NCBI GenBank assembly: GCA_002457295.1
Contig: NTKF01000016.1
Location: 1-28,699, forward strand
Origin: Flavobacteriales bacterium MED-G22
GTDB lineage: Bacteria > Bacteroidota > Bacteroidia > Flavobacteriales > Flavobacteriaceae
Reading direction: 5' to 3'
Length of the DNA: 28,699 nt
Under the pieces are notes generated by a model that made no database searches, was not told the DNA's origin, and saw only the letters and a list, made by a program, of their open reading frames with translations. Within the stretch, counting starts at the first letter, position 1. Each line of letters starts with the position of its first letter. This document shows, one piece after another, positions 9,143 through 17,059 of the stretch. Both the position numbers and the translations under genes were made by a program.

Positions 9143-9400
9143 TTATTTTTTACCCCAAGAAATACGATTCCAAGCGCGTTCGTGAAAAAAATATAAAATC
9201 ATCTTAGTGCCCCATTCTACAAATCCGATAGAAAGAGCTTGTTCAACTTTTCCTGTGATCAAGTAGGCAATCAATATGGTGTCTAAAGTCCCCACAATTC
9301 GCCATGAGAGTGTTTTTAAAAAACTCCTCATCGTAATTTCATAATGTCCTTTAGCATTCTTGGAGGGTTCCTTTTTCTTTAGGAATATATCGAGTAGCAT
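9143..9400 (-). CDS. DUF2061 small membrane protein, first gene of the sulfate-assimilation operon
   Basis: This 85-residue protein matches the DUF2061 pattern: a basic N-terminus, SFLKTLSWRIVGTLDT at about 26-41, a short hydrophobic segment (ILIAYLITG), EWGTKMILYFFHERAW and a basic C-terminus. It probably forms one or two membrane segments. The function of the family is not established. Homologues are often found beside cysteine and sulfate-assimilation genes. Here it is four bases upstream of cysH and directly downstream of the promoter facing the Rrf2 regulator, so it is co-regulated with sulfate reduction. A role in membrane transport of sulfur species is a guess from context. Confidence 0.85.
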   Translation of the reverse strand: MLLDIFLKKKEPSKNAKGHYEITMRSFLKTLSWRIVGTLDTILIAYLITGKVEQALSIGFVEWGTKMILYFFHERAWNRISWGKK

Positions 9401-9418
9401 GGTATCTATTCTGCTGGG

Positions 9419-9449
9419 TAAATTTAATAAACAAAAAGATTAAAGACAA
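9419..9449 (-). promoter_or_regulatory. Candidate promoter of the DUF2061-cysHDN operon
   Basis: On the minus strand a TTG (9449-9447) is followed after 20 bp by TAAATTTA (9426-9419). This fits the Bacteroidota promoter form TTG-N19-TAnnTTTG except for the last base. It lies 19 bp before the DUF2061 start codon. The 17-bp palindrome at 9455-9471 sits immediately upstream of the -33 element. Confidence 0.45.
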
Positions 9450-9454
9450 CAAAA

Positions 9455-9471
9455 CCTATAAACTTTATAGG
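9455..9471. promoter_or_regulatory. Perfect 17-bp palindrome, candidate operator of the Rrf2-family sulfur regulator
   Basis: The sequence is CCTATAAA-C-TTTATAGG, two perfect 8-base arms around one base. It lies in the 117-bp gap between the divergent DUF2061-cysHDN operon and the Rrf2 gene, 5 bp upstream of the predicted -33 of the former and over the expected -33 region of the latter. Rrf2 regulators bind palindromes as dimers, so this is the best operator candidate here. From its position it would repress the regulator's own gene and could either activate or block the cys promoter. Confidence 0.55.
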
Positions 9472-9493
9472 GAATAGAAGAAAATATTTTTAA

Positions 9494-9501
9494 TACCTTT
9501 G
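9494..9501 (+). promoter_or_regulatory. Candidate -7 promoter element for the Rrf2 regulator gene
   Basis: TACCTTTG is an exact match to TAnnTTTG and lies 16 bp before the ATG at 9518, giving a very short leader. No clear TTG is seen at the -33 position, which coincides with the right end of the 17-bp palindrome. Confidence 0.5.
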
Positions 9502-9517
9502 TAAATCAACCTAATCA

Positions 9518-9937
9518 ATGATTTCTAAAAAATGTAAATATGCTATAAAAGCACTTCTTTATTTGGCTGAACACCAAGGAGAAGAACGAGCAATTTTTTC
9601 TTCTGAAATTGCAACCAAAGAGCGTATACCCCAAAAGTTTTTAGAGACCATTTTACGTGAATTGAGAAACTTTCAATTTTTACAAAGCCAAAGAGGAAAA
9701 AAAGGAGGCTATCGACTGATAAAACAACCTAAAGAAATCAATCTAGCAGAATTGATGCGTTTAATGGATGGCCCCATAGCCATGTTGCCTTGTGTTTCAT
9801 TAAATTATTATGCTACCTGTGCTGAATGTGATGAAGAGCACTGTCAAATAAAACCCATTTTTGAAAAAATCAGAAATCAAACGCTAGAGGTGCTCAACAA
9901 TACTACTGTTGAGAGTATGCGAAAAGTCTTACTATAG
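9518..9937 (+). CDS. Rrf2-family transcriptional regulator, probable regulator of sulfate assimilation
   Basis: This 139-residue protein has the winged-helix fold of the Rrf2 family (IscR, NsrR, CymR). The N-terminal MISKKCKYAIKALLYLA is typical, the recognition helix region is near 37-58 (IPQKFLETILRELRN) and the wing is RGKKGGYRL at 59-67. Four cysteines cluster at C92, C101, C104 and C109. This is a likely Fe-S site, although spaced differently from the three cysteines of IscR (92, 98, 104), so redox or iron sensing is possible. Divergent from DUF2061-cysHDN across 117 bp with a palindrome, it probably controls that operon, as CymR controls sulfur genes in Firmicutes. Its stop codon overlaps that of the convergent ATPase gene by 6 bp. 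Confidence 0.88.
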   Translation: MISKKCKYAIKALLYLAEHQGEERAIFSSEIATKERIPQKFLETILRELRNFQFLQSQRGKKGGYRLIKQPKEINLAELMRLMDGPIAMLPCVSLNYYATCAECDEEHCQIKPIFEKIRNQTLEVLNNTTVESMRKVLL

Positions 9938-11395
9938 TCCTCTGATGTAACTGCCTAAGGCATCTTTGAATTGAAGCCCTTCTAAGGATCTATATTTATT
10001 TAGTTTTTGATGTGCTTCTAGCCCCCAAATTAAAAACTCTATCATAAAATAACGATCTTCATGGGCCAAATCAGGTTGGTGTGTTTTGAGCAACTCACCG
10101 ACACCAACAATTTGGTCTAAGCTCATTTGATAGCTATTATCATCTAGATCATCTTCTAAAAACAGTTCGTTGTCTTTGAAAAACCAATCAAGTAGTGCAT
10201 CATATGGACCTTCTTGGTCAGGCTTTTCTAACTTTTCTATTTTGGGAAAATAATCAGAAAACAAAGTTTTAATGGCCTGGGTGATCAAATGATACGAGAC
10301 TTGTTCTGCTCCTTCTTGTTCACCTTCATAGACCAATTCAATTTTTCCGTTAAGCGCTGGAATAATTCCTAAAAAGTCTAAAAGGCGTAGGGTAGATTTT
10401 TTTTCGTCATGTTGTAGCATTCTGCGTTCTGCAGTGCTAATTAAATTTTCAAAAGCAGCGATACTTAAACGTGCGCTTACTCCGCTTTTTGAGTCAACGA
10501 ATTCACTTTTTCTAGCTTCAAAGCTGATTTGTTCAACCAATTCTCTGGCTAGTTCGGGAATGTGTATGCCAGATAGACGATTTGTATCAATGTTGGCTTC
10601 TTGAGCTGTTATTGATTTGGCAATTTTTCTATTATGAGGATAATGTGTTAAAATTTGAGAACCAATACGGTCTTTTAAAGGAGTAACAATGCTACCCCGG
10701 TTTGTGTAATCTTCAGGATTTGCTGTAAATACAAATTGAGCGGCAATGGGAAGTCTTAGTTTAAACCCTCTAATTTGAATTTCTTTTTCTTGTAAAATGG
10801 AAAAAAGAGCAACTTGAATACGGGCTTGTAAATCAGGAAGCTCATTGAGCACAAAAATACAGCGATGCGCCCGTGGAATCATTCCAAAATGAATCACTCT
10901 TTCATCAGCATATGACAATTTCATTTGAGCGGCTTTTATGGGATCAACATCACCTATCAAGTCAGCCACAGTGACATCTGGAGTGGCTAATTTTTCAAAA
11001 AATCGCTCCGAGCGATGCAGCCATTCAATGGGGGTAGCGTCACCCATTTCGGCAATTTTTTCTTGGGCATATAGTGAAATTGGAGTTACCGGATCATCGT
11101 TGATTTCTGTCCCCATAACAACGGGAATCCATTCGTCTAATAGGCCAATCATTTGTCTGGCCAAACGCGTTTTTGCTTGACCACGAAGACCTAATAAGTT
11201 GATATTATGACCTGACAATAGGGCTCTTTCTACATCTGGAATTACTGTATTCTCATATCCCAAAATACCTTCAAAAGTTCTTTGCTTATTTCGAATTTTC
11301 TCTTTTAAATTTTTAGCTATTTCCTCTTGAATTGTCAAGGATTTGTAATCACTGGATTTCAATGCTCCCAGCGTTTTGATATTAGTTAGGTCCAT
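9932..11395 (-). CDS. AAA+ ATPase, MoxR / magnesium-chelatase subunit I-like
   Basis: This 487-residue protein has an AAA+ core: Walker A GLRGQAKT at 69-76, sensor-1-like FTANPED at 223-229 and a probable arginine finger in LKDRIG (R243). The Walker B position reads IFVLNELPDL (N184-E185), with asparagine where most AAA+ proteins have aspartate. About 360-487 form a C-terminal lid and an acidic helical extension with no motif I know. It is the downstream member of a two-gene unit with a VWA protein (2-bp gap). MoxR/VWA pairs usually act as chaperone-like systems that insert metals or remodel complexes. No chlorophyll genes are present, so magnesium chelation for pigment is unlikely. The client is unknown. 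Confidence 0.85.
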   Translation of the reverse strand: MDLTNIKTLGALKSSDYKSLTIQEEIAKNLKEKIRNKQRTFEGILGYENTVIPDVERALLSGHNINLLGLRGQAKTRLARQMIGLLDEWIPVVMGTEINDDPVTPISLYAQEKIAEMGDATPIEWLHRSERFFEKLATPDVTVADLIGDVDPIKAAQMKLSYADERVIHFGMIPRAHRCIFVLNELPDLQARIQVALFSILQEKEIQIRGFKLRLPIAAQFVFTANPEDYTNRGSIVTPLKDRIGSQILTHYPHNRKIAKSITAQEANIDTNRLSGIHIPELARELVEQISFEARKSEFVDSKSGVSARLSIAAFENLISTAERRMLQHDEKKSTLRLLDFLGIIPALNGKIELVYEGEQEGAEQVSYHLITQAIKTLFSDYFPKIEKLEKPDQEGPYDALLDWFFKDNELFLEDDLDDNSYQMSLDQIVGVGELLKTHQPDLAHEDRYFMIEFLIWGLEAHQKLNKYRSLEGLQFKDALGSYIRGL

Positions 11396-11397
11396 GG

Positions 11398-12534
11398 TTA
11401 TTTAAATCTTTTTTTTCTGTTTTTTTCATAGTCTTCAAAAATCATTTGGCCCAATCCATCTAGTCCGGTATAAAATGCTTTCCCTTGGTTAGCCATTGTA
11501 AATTGCTCTACAAAACGTTGTAAATAGGGGTCAGAAGCGATCATAAAAGTTGTGATAGGAATATTTAATTTACGTGCCTGTTTTGCCTTAGTAAAACATT
11601 TTTCTGTGATGTGTTCATCAAGACCTGCACTATTTTTATAATAGCTACCATCAGGCATTTTTAGACAACTGGGTTTGCCGTCTGTAATCATGAATATTTG
11701 CTTATTGGCTCCTTTTTTTCTTCGTAAAATATCCATGGCCAATTCAAGCCCAGCAACTGTGTTAGTATGGAAAGGGCCAACCTCCAGGTAGGGTAAATCC
11801 TTGAGGGAAATGGGTCGTGCATCATTTCCAAAAACTAAAATATCTAGCGTATCTTTGGGATAGCGGGTTAATATAAGTTCTGAAAGGGCGAGCGCTACTT
11901 TTTTTGCAGGAGTTATTCGGTCTTCTCCGTAGAGAATCATACTATGGCTAATGTCAATCATTAAAACGGTGCTCATTTGAGCACTATGATAGTGCTGTTG
12001 AACAACTAAATCCTCTTGTGTTAATTGAAAATCTGATAATCCAGAATTTATTTGTGCATTTTTTATGCTTTCTGTCATCTCAATACGCTCTAGGGGATCG
12101 CCAAATTCAAAAGGTCTTAATTGCCCTGCGTCTTCATGATTGTTCCCTATATGTGCCGTCTTATGATTGCCTTTTTTTGATTTTTGTAGTTGACCAAATA
12201 TTTGTTTCAATGCATATTCTCGTAGAAGTTTTTCTGTTTTAGCTGATATACCCATACCAGATCCTTTGCCTTGTCCTTGTCCTTTTTGATCAGGTTTTTG
12301 TTGGATGTATCCTTTGCGCAAAAGGTCTTCAATAAAATTTTCTATGGTATATTCTGGAGTGGTGAGTTGATATTCTTTGTCAAGTTCTCTAAGCCAATCT
12401 ATGGCTTCATCAAAGTCACCTGAAGTATGAATAATTAATTCTTTAAATACTTCAAAAAGGCGTTCAAAAGGTGTTTTATTATTTTTTTTGGGTTTTGCAA
12501 ATACCCAACCCGAGATGCGATCTCTAACATTCAT
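11398..12534 (-). CDS. VWA-domain protein, partner of the MoxR-like ATPase
   Basis: This 378-residue cytoplasmic protein (no signal peptide) has a helical N-terminal part to about 80, a Gly/Gln/Lys-rich linker at 82-97 (KGQGQGKGSGMG), and a von Willebrand factor A domain from about 185. The metal-dependent adhesion site is complete: DxSxS as D194-I-S-H-S198, the threonine region at HTNT (256-259) and TDG at 284-286. It is the first gene of the unit and ends 2 bp before the ATPase gene, so it corresponds to the ChlD/CoxE-type partner. The pair probably works as one ATP-driven metal-chelatase-like or remodelling machine. The function in this organism is unknown. Confidence 0.85.
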   Translation of the reverse strand: MNVRDRISGWVFAKPKKNNKTPFERLFEVFKELIIHTSGDFDEAIDWLRELDKEYQLTTPEYTIENFIEDLLRKGYIQQKPDQKGQGQGKGSGMGISAKTEKLLREYALKQIFGQLQKSKKGNHKTAHIGNNHEDAGQLRPFEFGDPLERIEMTESIKNAQINSGLSDFQLTQEDLVVQQHYHSAQMSTVLMIDISHSMILYGEDRITPAKKVALALSELILTRYPKDTLDILVFGNDARPISLKDLPYLEVGPFHTNTVAGLELAMDILRRKKGANKQIFMITDGKPSCLKMPDGSYYKNSAGLDEHITEKCFTKAKQARKLNIPITTFMIASDPYLQRFVEQFTMANQGKAFYTGLDGLGQMIFEDYEKNRKKRFK

Positions 12535-12552
12535 CTTCTATAACAATTTTTT

Positions 12553-12560
12553 CAAATATA
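12553..12560 (-). promoter_or_regulatory. Candidate -7 promoter element for the VWA-MoxR unit
   Basis: On the minus strand this reads TATATTTG, an exact TAnnTTTG match, 18 bp before the ATG at 12534. No TTG is found at the ideal -33 distance, so the support is the -7 element and its position only. Confidence 0.4.
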
Positions 12561-12642
12561 ATTAATGGTTATTAGAGTTAGAAACTTTCTGCAAAGTAAA
12601 ACGCAGTACATTTGAAAAACTAGTTATATTATAGAAAAATGC

Positions 12643-12650
12643 TATATTTG
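12643..12650 (+). promoter_or_regulatory. Candidate -7 promoter element for the rimP-nusA-infB operon
   Basis: TATATTTG matches TAnnTTTG exactly. A TTTG at 12611-12614 is 28 bp upstream, rather far for the -33 element. Transcription would start near 12657 and give a leader of roughly 50 nt that contains the hairpin at 12673-12702. Confidence 0.5.
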
Positions 12651-12672
12651 CAGGGCATTTGGAAAAATAAAC

Positions 12673-12702
12673 AGAGGCGACCCTAGAGTCCCTCTTTTTT
12701 TT
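12673..12702 (+). terminator. Terminator-like hairpin in the rimP leader (candidate attenuator)
   Basis: The stem pairs AGAGG (12673-12677) with CCTCT (12691-12695), has C12678 bulged, continues with GAC (12679-12681) against GTC (12688-12690), and closes on a 6-base loop. Eight T residues run from 12695 to 12702. This is the form of an intrinsic terminator acting on the plus strand only; the other strand has no matching T-run. It ends three bases before the rimP ATG, inside the predicted leader, so it would stop transcription before the operon or block ribosome access. NusA autoregulation through a leader terminator is known in Bacillus subtilis; here that is inference. Confidence 0.65.
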
Positions 12703-12705
12703 ACG

Positions 12706-13167
12706 ATGAATTTTAAAGCAGAAGTTTCGGAACTGGTAGACGCAACATTGAAAGAAATGTCCCATTTATTTTTGATTGATTTAAAGACAGGTGCAGACAA
12801 ATCAATTAAAATTATTTTAGATGGAGACCCTGAAGTGCACTTGGAGGATTGCATGAAATTTAGTCGATCCATCGAACACCAGCTCGACCGTGAAAAGCAC
12901 GATTTTGCTTTAGAAGTGTCTTCAGCAGGTGTTGGAAGCCCTTTGGTGCAAAAACGACAGTTTTTTAAAAATATTGGTCGTCAACTCGAAGTGGAAGCTA
13001 TTGGAGAAAAACCCATCAATGGAGTTTTGGTTGAGGCAACAGAAAATCAAATTGCACTAGAATGGAAACAAAGAGAACCCAAACCAATTGGAAAAGGAAA
13101 AATAACAGTAATCAAAAAAAAAACTTTTAGTTACGAGAGTATAAACCGAGCAAAAGTTATTATATAA
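12706..13167 (+). CDS. rimP: Ribosome maturation factor RimP
   Basis: RimP helps 30S ribosomal subunits mature. The 153-residue protein has the usual two domains: an N-terminal alpha/beta domain with the block KIILDGDPEVHLEDCMKFSR at about 38-57 and the conserved FALEVSSAGVGSPL at about 66-79, then a small SH3-like barrel. The length is normal. The ATG follows a T-run and has no Shine-Dalgarno sequence. It is first in rimP-nusA-infB, with 14 bp to nusA, the classic bacterial order. Confidence 0.95.
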   Translation: MNFKAEVSELVDATLKEMSHLFLIDLKTGADKSIKIILDGDPEVHLEDCMKFSRSIEHQLDREKHDFALEVSSAGVGSPLVQKRQFFKNIGRQLEVEAIGEKPINGVLVEATENQIALEWKQREPKPIGKGKITVIKKKTFSYESINRAKVII

Positions 13168-13181
13168 TTGATCAAAAAACC

Positions 13182-14414
13182 ATGGAAAATTTAGCACTAA
13201 TTGATTCATTTTCAGAGTTTAAAGACGAAAAACTAATTGACCGAGTTACCCTTATGGTAATTTTAGAAGATGTTTTTCGAAACACCCTTCGCCGGAAATT
13301 TGGTTCTGACGAAAATTTTGATATTATTATTAATCCAGACAAAGGTGATCTTGAAATATGGCGTAATCGGATTGTTGTAGAAGATGGTGCGGTTGAAGAC
13401 CCCAATCAAGAGATCGCTCTAACAGAAGCACAAAATATTGAGCCCGATTTTGAAGTTGGTGAAGATGTTTCTGAAGAAGTCAAATTAATTGATTTAGGGA
13501 GACGAGCCATTCAATTTTTAAGGCAAAATTTGGTTGCCAAAATTTTTGAACACGATAGCACCAATACATTTAAAATATTTAAGGATAGAGAGGGAGAAAT
13601 CTACACCGCAGAGGTTCACCACATTCGTAACAGAGAAATAATTTTGCTGGATGAGGATGGTAATGAGATTATTTTGCCAAAAGACCGTCAAATTCCAAAT
13701 GATTTTTTTAGAAAAGGGGACAATGTGCGAGGAGTCATTGATAGTGTTGAATTGCGTGGAAATAAACCCCGGATCATCCTGTCAAGAACATCTCCAATTT
13801 TTCTTGAAAAATTGTTTGAACAAGAAATTCCAGAAGTTTTTGATGGTCTAATCACGATCAAAAAAGCGGTTAGAATCCCTGGTGAAAAAGCAAAAGTTGC
13901 GGTAGATTCTTATGATGATAGAATTGATCCTGTAGGCGCCTGTGTTGGAATGAAGGGTTCTCGTATACATGGAATTGTGAGAGAGTTAGGCAATGAAAAC
14001 ATTGATGTGATCAACTATACAAACAATCTTCAATTATTTATTTCAAGGGCATTAAGTCCAGCAAAAGTCAACTCCCTAAAGATTGATGAAGAAAACAAAC
14101 GGGTTGAAGTTATTCTCAATCCAGAGGAAGTATCTAAAGCCATTGGAAAAGGAGGCACTAACATTCGCTTAGCAGGAAAATTAACTGGTTATGAAATTGA
14201 TGTATTTAGAGAAGGTGTCGAAGAAGACGTTGAATTGAAAGAATTTTCAGATGAGATCGATGAATGGGTAATACAAGAGTTTAAGAAGGTAGGCTTAGAC
14301 ACTGCAAAAAGTATTTTAGAACTTGATTCAGACGAATTAATTAAAAGAACAGACTTAGAAGAAGAAACAATAAAAGAGGTAATTAAAATCCTTAAAACAG
14401 AATTTGAAGAATAG
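13182..14414 (+). CDS. nusA: Transcription termination/antitermination factor NusA
   Basis: NusA binds RNA polymerase and nascent RNA and controls pausing, termination and antitermination. The 410-residue protein shows an RNA-polymerase-binding N-terminal domain (1 to about 120), an S1 domain (about 130-195), and two KH domains with GMKGSRIHGIV and GKGGTNIRLA. It ends with a short acidic tail and lacks the extra acidic repeats of the E. coli protein, which is usual outside the Proteobacteria. It lies between rimP and infB; 47 bp of A+T-rich spacer precede infB. It may feed back on the hairpin in the rimP leader. Confidence 0.96.
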   Translation: MENLALIDSFSEFKDEKLIDRVTLMVILEDVFRNTLRRKFGSDENFDIIINPDKGDLEIWRNRIVVEDGAVEDPNQEIALTEAQNIEPDFEVGEDVSEEVKLIDLGRRAIQFLRQNLVAKIFEHDSTNTFKIFKDREGEIYTAEVHHIRNREIILLDEDGNEIILPKDRQIPNDFFRKGDNVRGVIDSVELRGNKPRIILSRTSPIFLEKLFEQEIPEVFDGLITIKKAVRIPGEKAKVAVDSYDDRIDPVGACVGMKGSRIHGIVRELGNENIDVINYTNNLQLFISRALSPAKVNSLKIDEENKRVEVILNPEEVSKAIGKGGTNIRLAGKLTGYEIDVFREGVEEDVELKEFSDEIDEWVIQEFKKVGLDTAKSILELDSDELIKRTDLEEETIKEVIKILKTEFEE

Positions 14415-14461
14415 GCTGCTAAAATTATTTCTATTTTTATCACCAAGAACAAGGCATATAT

Positions 14462-17059
14462 ATGACAAACCAACCCAATATTCGACTTAATAAAGTTCTC
14501 AGAGAACTCAATATATCCTTAGATAGGGTTGTTGAATTTTTGAATCAGAAGGGGTTTGAAGTTGAGCCAAGGCCAACAGCAAAAATTACTGAAGAAGTCT
14601 ATCAAGTTTTATTGTCGGAATTTGCAACAGACAAATCAAAAAAAGATGCTTCTCAAGAAGTTAGTGAAGAGAAACGAAAGGAAAAGGAAAGCCTTCGTAT
14701 CATTCAAGAAAAAAAGGAGCTTGAGCGCATTGAAAAAGCGGCACAAGCTGAAGTGATAAAAACGGCAAGGGTTTCCTTAGAAAAACCCAAAACCTTAGGT
14801 AAAATTGATTTAGAAAAAGGGACTAAAAAACCTCAAGAAGCTCAAAATCAACAACCTAAAAAAGAAGAAAAAGTAGTAGAAAATAAAGCACCTAAAACGG
14901 TTACTCCACCACCTACACCTAAACCTGCAGAAGAGTCTGTTGCTCCAGAAGCGATTCAAACTAAATATCAAAAACTATCTGGGCCAAAACAAACCGGCCA
15001 AACAGTAAATTTAGATGCTGTTAAGGAGAAAGAAAAAACAGTTGAAGACGCAAGGAGAAGAAAGCGAAAAAGAATAAGCAAAGAAGCACCACCAAAGCCT
15101 AAGGCTAAAGAAACTACAAAATCTCGACCAAAACAACAACAGGTTAGAGAGGAAAATCAAGATGAAGACGTTCAAAAACAAATACGTGAAACTCTAGAAA
15201 AACTACAAGGTAAAGCCAGCAAGTCAAAAGCAGCCAAATATAGAAGGGATAAGCGAGTTCAGCATCGCCAAAAATCAGAAGAAGAATTAGCCCAGCAAGA
15301 AGCTGAAAGCAAACTGCTCAGAGTGACTGAGTTTATTACTGTTGGAGAAGTCGCCACAATGATGGAAGTGACCACCTCTGAAATTATTTCGGCTTGTATG
15401 TCTTTAGGTATTATGGTAACAATGAACCAAAGATTAGATGCGGAAACCTTAAGTATAGTTGCAGATGAATTTGGTTTTGATGTTTCTTTTGAAAAGGCCG
15501 AGATAGAAGAGAATATAGAAAATGAAGAAGATCATCCAGATGATCTAGAAGCTAGGGCTCCTATTGTTACTGTGATGGGACACGTTGACCATGGAAAAAC
15601 TTCATTGTTGGATTATATTCGAGAAGAAAATGTTATTGCGGGAGAATCAGGAGGGATTACTCAACATATAGATGCTTATGCAGTGACTTTACCTAAGGGA
15701 CAAAAAATAACTTTCCTAGATACCCCAGGTCACGAGGCATTTACAGCTATGAGAGCGAGAGGTGCACAAGTCACAGATATTGCAATTATTGTTGTTGCAG
15801 CAGATGATAACATTATGCCTCAGACAAAAGAGGCTATAAGTCATGCACAAGCGGCAAATGTTCCCATTATTTTTGCTATAAATAAAATTGACAAACCAAC
15901 TGCAGATCCAGAAAAAGTAAAAGAATCTCTAGCAGGTATGAACTTGATGGTTGAGGATTGGGGTGGAAAAATTCAATCTCATGACATTTCTGCACTCAAA
16001 GGGACAGGCGTTCAGGAGTTGCTTGAAAAAGTTCTTTTGGAAGCAGAATTGCTAGAACTTAAAGCCAATCCAAACCGTAACGCTAAAGGAACTGTTGTGG
16101 AAGCCTTTTTGGACAAAGGTAGAGGGTATGTTTCAACCGTTATTGTGCAAAACGGAACTTTAAAAATGGGAGATTATTTATTGGCAGGAAAACAGAGCGG
16201 CAAGGTTAAAGCAATGTTTGATGAAAGAGGCAATAAACTAAAACAGGCCCCACCCGCTACACCTGTTTCATTGCTTGGATTAGATGGCGCCCCCCAAGCA
16301 GGAGATGGTTTTGTGGTGTTAGAAGATGAAAGAGAGGCTAAAGAAATAGCTGCTAAGAGAACCCAACTGCTAAGAGAACAAAATGTGCGCACACAAAGAC
16401 ACATCACACTCGATGAGATTGGTAGACGAATCGCTTTAGGTGATTTTAAAGAATTGAACATTATTTTGAAAGGTGACGTTGATGGATCTGTAGAAGCACT
16501 TACTGATTCATTACAAAAACTTTCTACCAAAGAAATTGAGGTAAAAATTATTCATAAAGGGGTTGGTGCCATTACAGAATCTGATGTACTGTTGGCCTCC
16601 GCTTCTGATGCCATAGTTTTAGGGTTCAATGTTAGGCCTATGGGAAATGCTCGTTCGTTAGCTGAAAAAGAAGAAATTGATATCCGTTCATATTCCATCA
16701 TATATGATGCAATTAATGATGTAAAAGATGCTATGGAGGGCATGCTTTCTCCAGAGATGCGAGAAGAAATCAATGGGATGGCCGAAATAAGAGAAACGTT
16801 TAAAATCTCAAAAATAGGAACGATTGCGGGGTGTATGGTCACTTCAGGAAAAATTTATCGAAATTCTATGGTCAGAGTATTGCGTGAGGGAGTTGTTGTC
16901 TTCACAGGAAACTTAGCTTCTTTAAAACGCTTTAAAGATGATGTTAAAGAAGTTGCTAAAGGATACGACTGTGGTCTTCAGGTCAATAATTACAATGATA
17001 TTAAAGAAGGCGACACTGTAGAAGCCTTCCAAGAAATTGCAGTTAAGAAAAAACTATAA
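14462..17059 (+). CDS. infB: Translation initiation factor IF-2
   Basis: IF-2 is the GTPase that brings initiator tRNA to the 30S subunit and promotes subunit joining. The 865-residue protein begins with a short IF2-N domain ([21 protein letters not shown]), then a long Lys/Glu/Pro-rich, poorly ordered stretch (about 60-290), a second IF2-N-like domain (about 295-345) and the G domain: GHVDHGKT at 373-380, DTPGHE from 420 and NKID at 474-477. Domains II to IV follow to the C-terminus. It is last in rimP-nusA-infB. Its stop codon overlaps that of the convergent SPOR gene by 6 bp, leaving no room for a terminator between them. Confidence 0.97.
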   Translation: MTNQPNIRLNKVLRELNISLDRVVEFLNQKGFEVEPRPTAKITEEVYQVLLSEFATDKSKKDASQEVSEEKRKEKESLRIIQEKKELERIEKAAQAEVIKTARVSLEKPKTLGKIDLEKGTKKPQEAQNQQPKKEEKVVENKAPKTVTPPPTPKPAEESVAPEAIQTKYQKLSGPKQTGQTVNLDAVKEKEKTVEDARRRKRKRISKEAPPKPKAKETTKSRPKQQQVREENQDEDVQKQIRETLEKLQGKASKSKAAKYRRDKRVQHRQKSEEELAQQEAESKLLRVTEFITVGEVATMMEVTTSEIISACMSLGIMVTMNQRLDAETLSIVADEFGFDVSFEKAEIEENIENEEDHPDDLEARAPIVTVMGHVDHGKTSLLDYIREENVIAGESGGITQHIDAYAVTLPKGQKITFLDTPGHEAFTAMRARGAQVTDIAIIVVAADDNIMPQTKEAISHAQAANVPIIFAINKIDKPTADPEKVKESLAGMNLMVEDWGGKIQSHDISALKGTGVQELLEKVLLEAELLELKANPNRNAKGTVVEAFLDKGRGYVSTVIVQNGTLKMGDYLLAGKQSGKVKAMFDERGNKLKQAPPATPVSLLGLDGAPQAGDGFVVLEDEREAKEIAAKRTQLLREQNVRTQRHITLDEIGRRIALGDFKELNIILKGDVDGSVEALTDSLQKLSTKEIEVKIIHKGVGAITESDVLLASASDAIVLGFNVRPMGNARSLAEKEEIDIRSYSIIYDAINDVKDAMEGMLSPEMREEINGMAEIRETFKISKIGTIAGCMVTSGKIYRNSMVRVLREGVVVFTGNLASLKRFKDDVKEVAKGYDCGLQVNNYNDIKEGDTVEAFQEIAVKKKL

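Noticed and set aside
12562..12872. Minus-strand open frames over the rimP leader and rimP start
   Set aside because: They run antisense to rimP and through the leader hairpin, with no conserved features.
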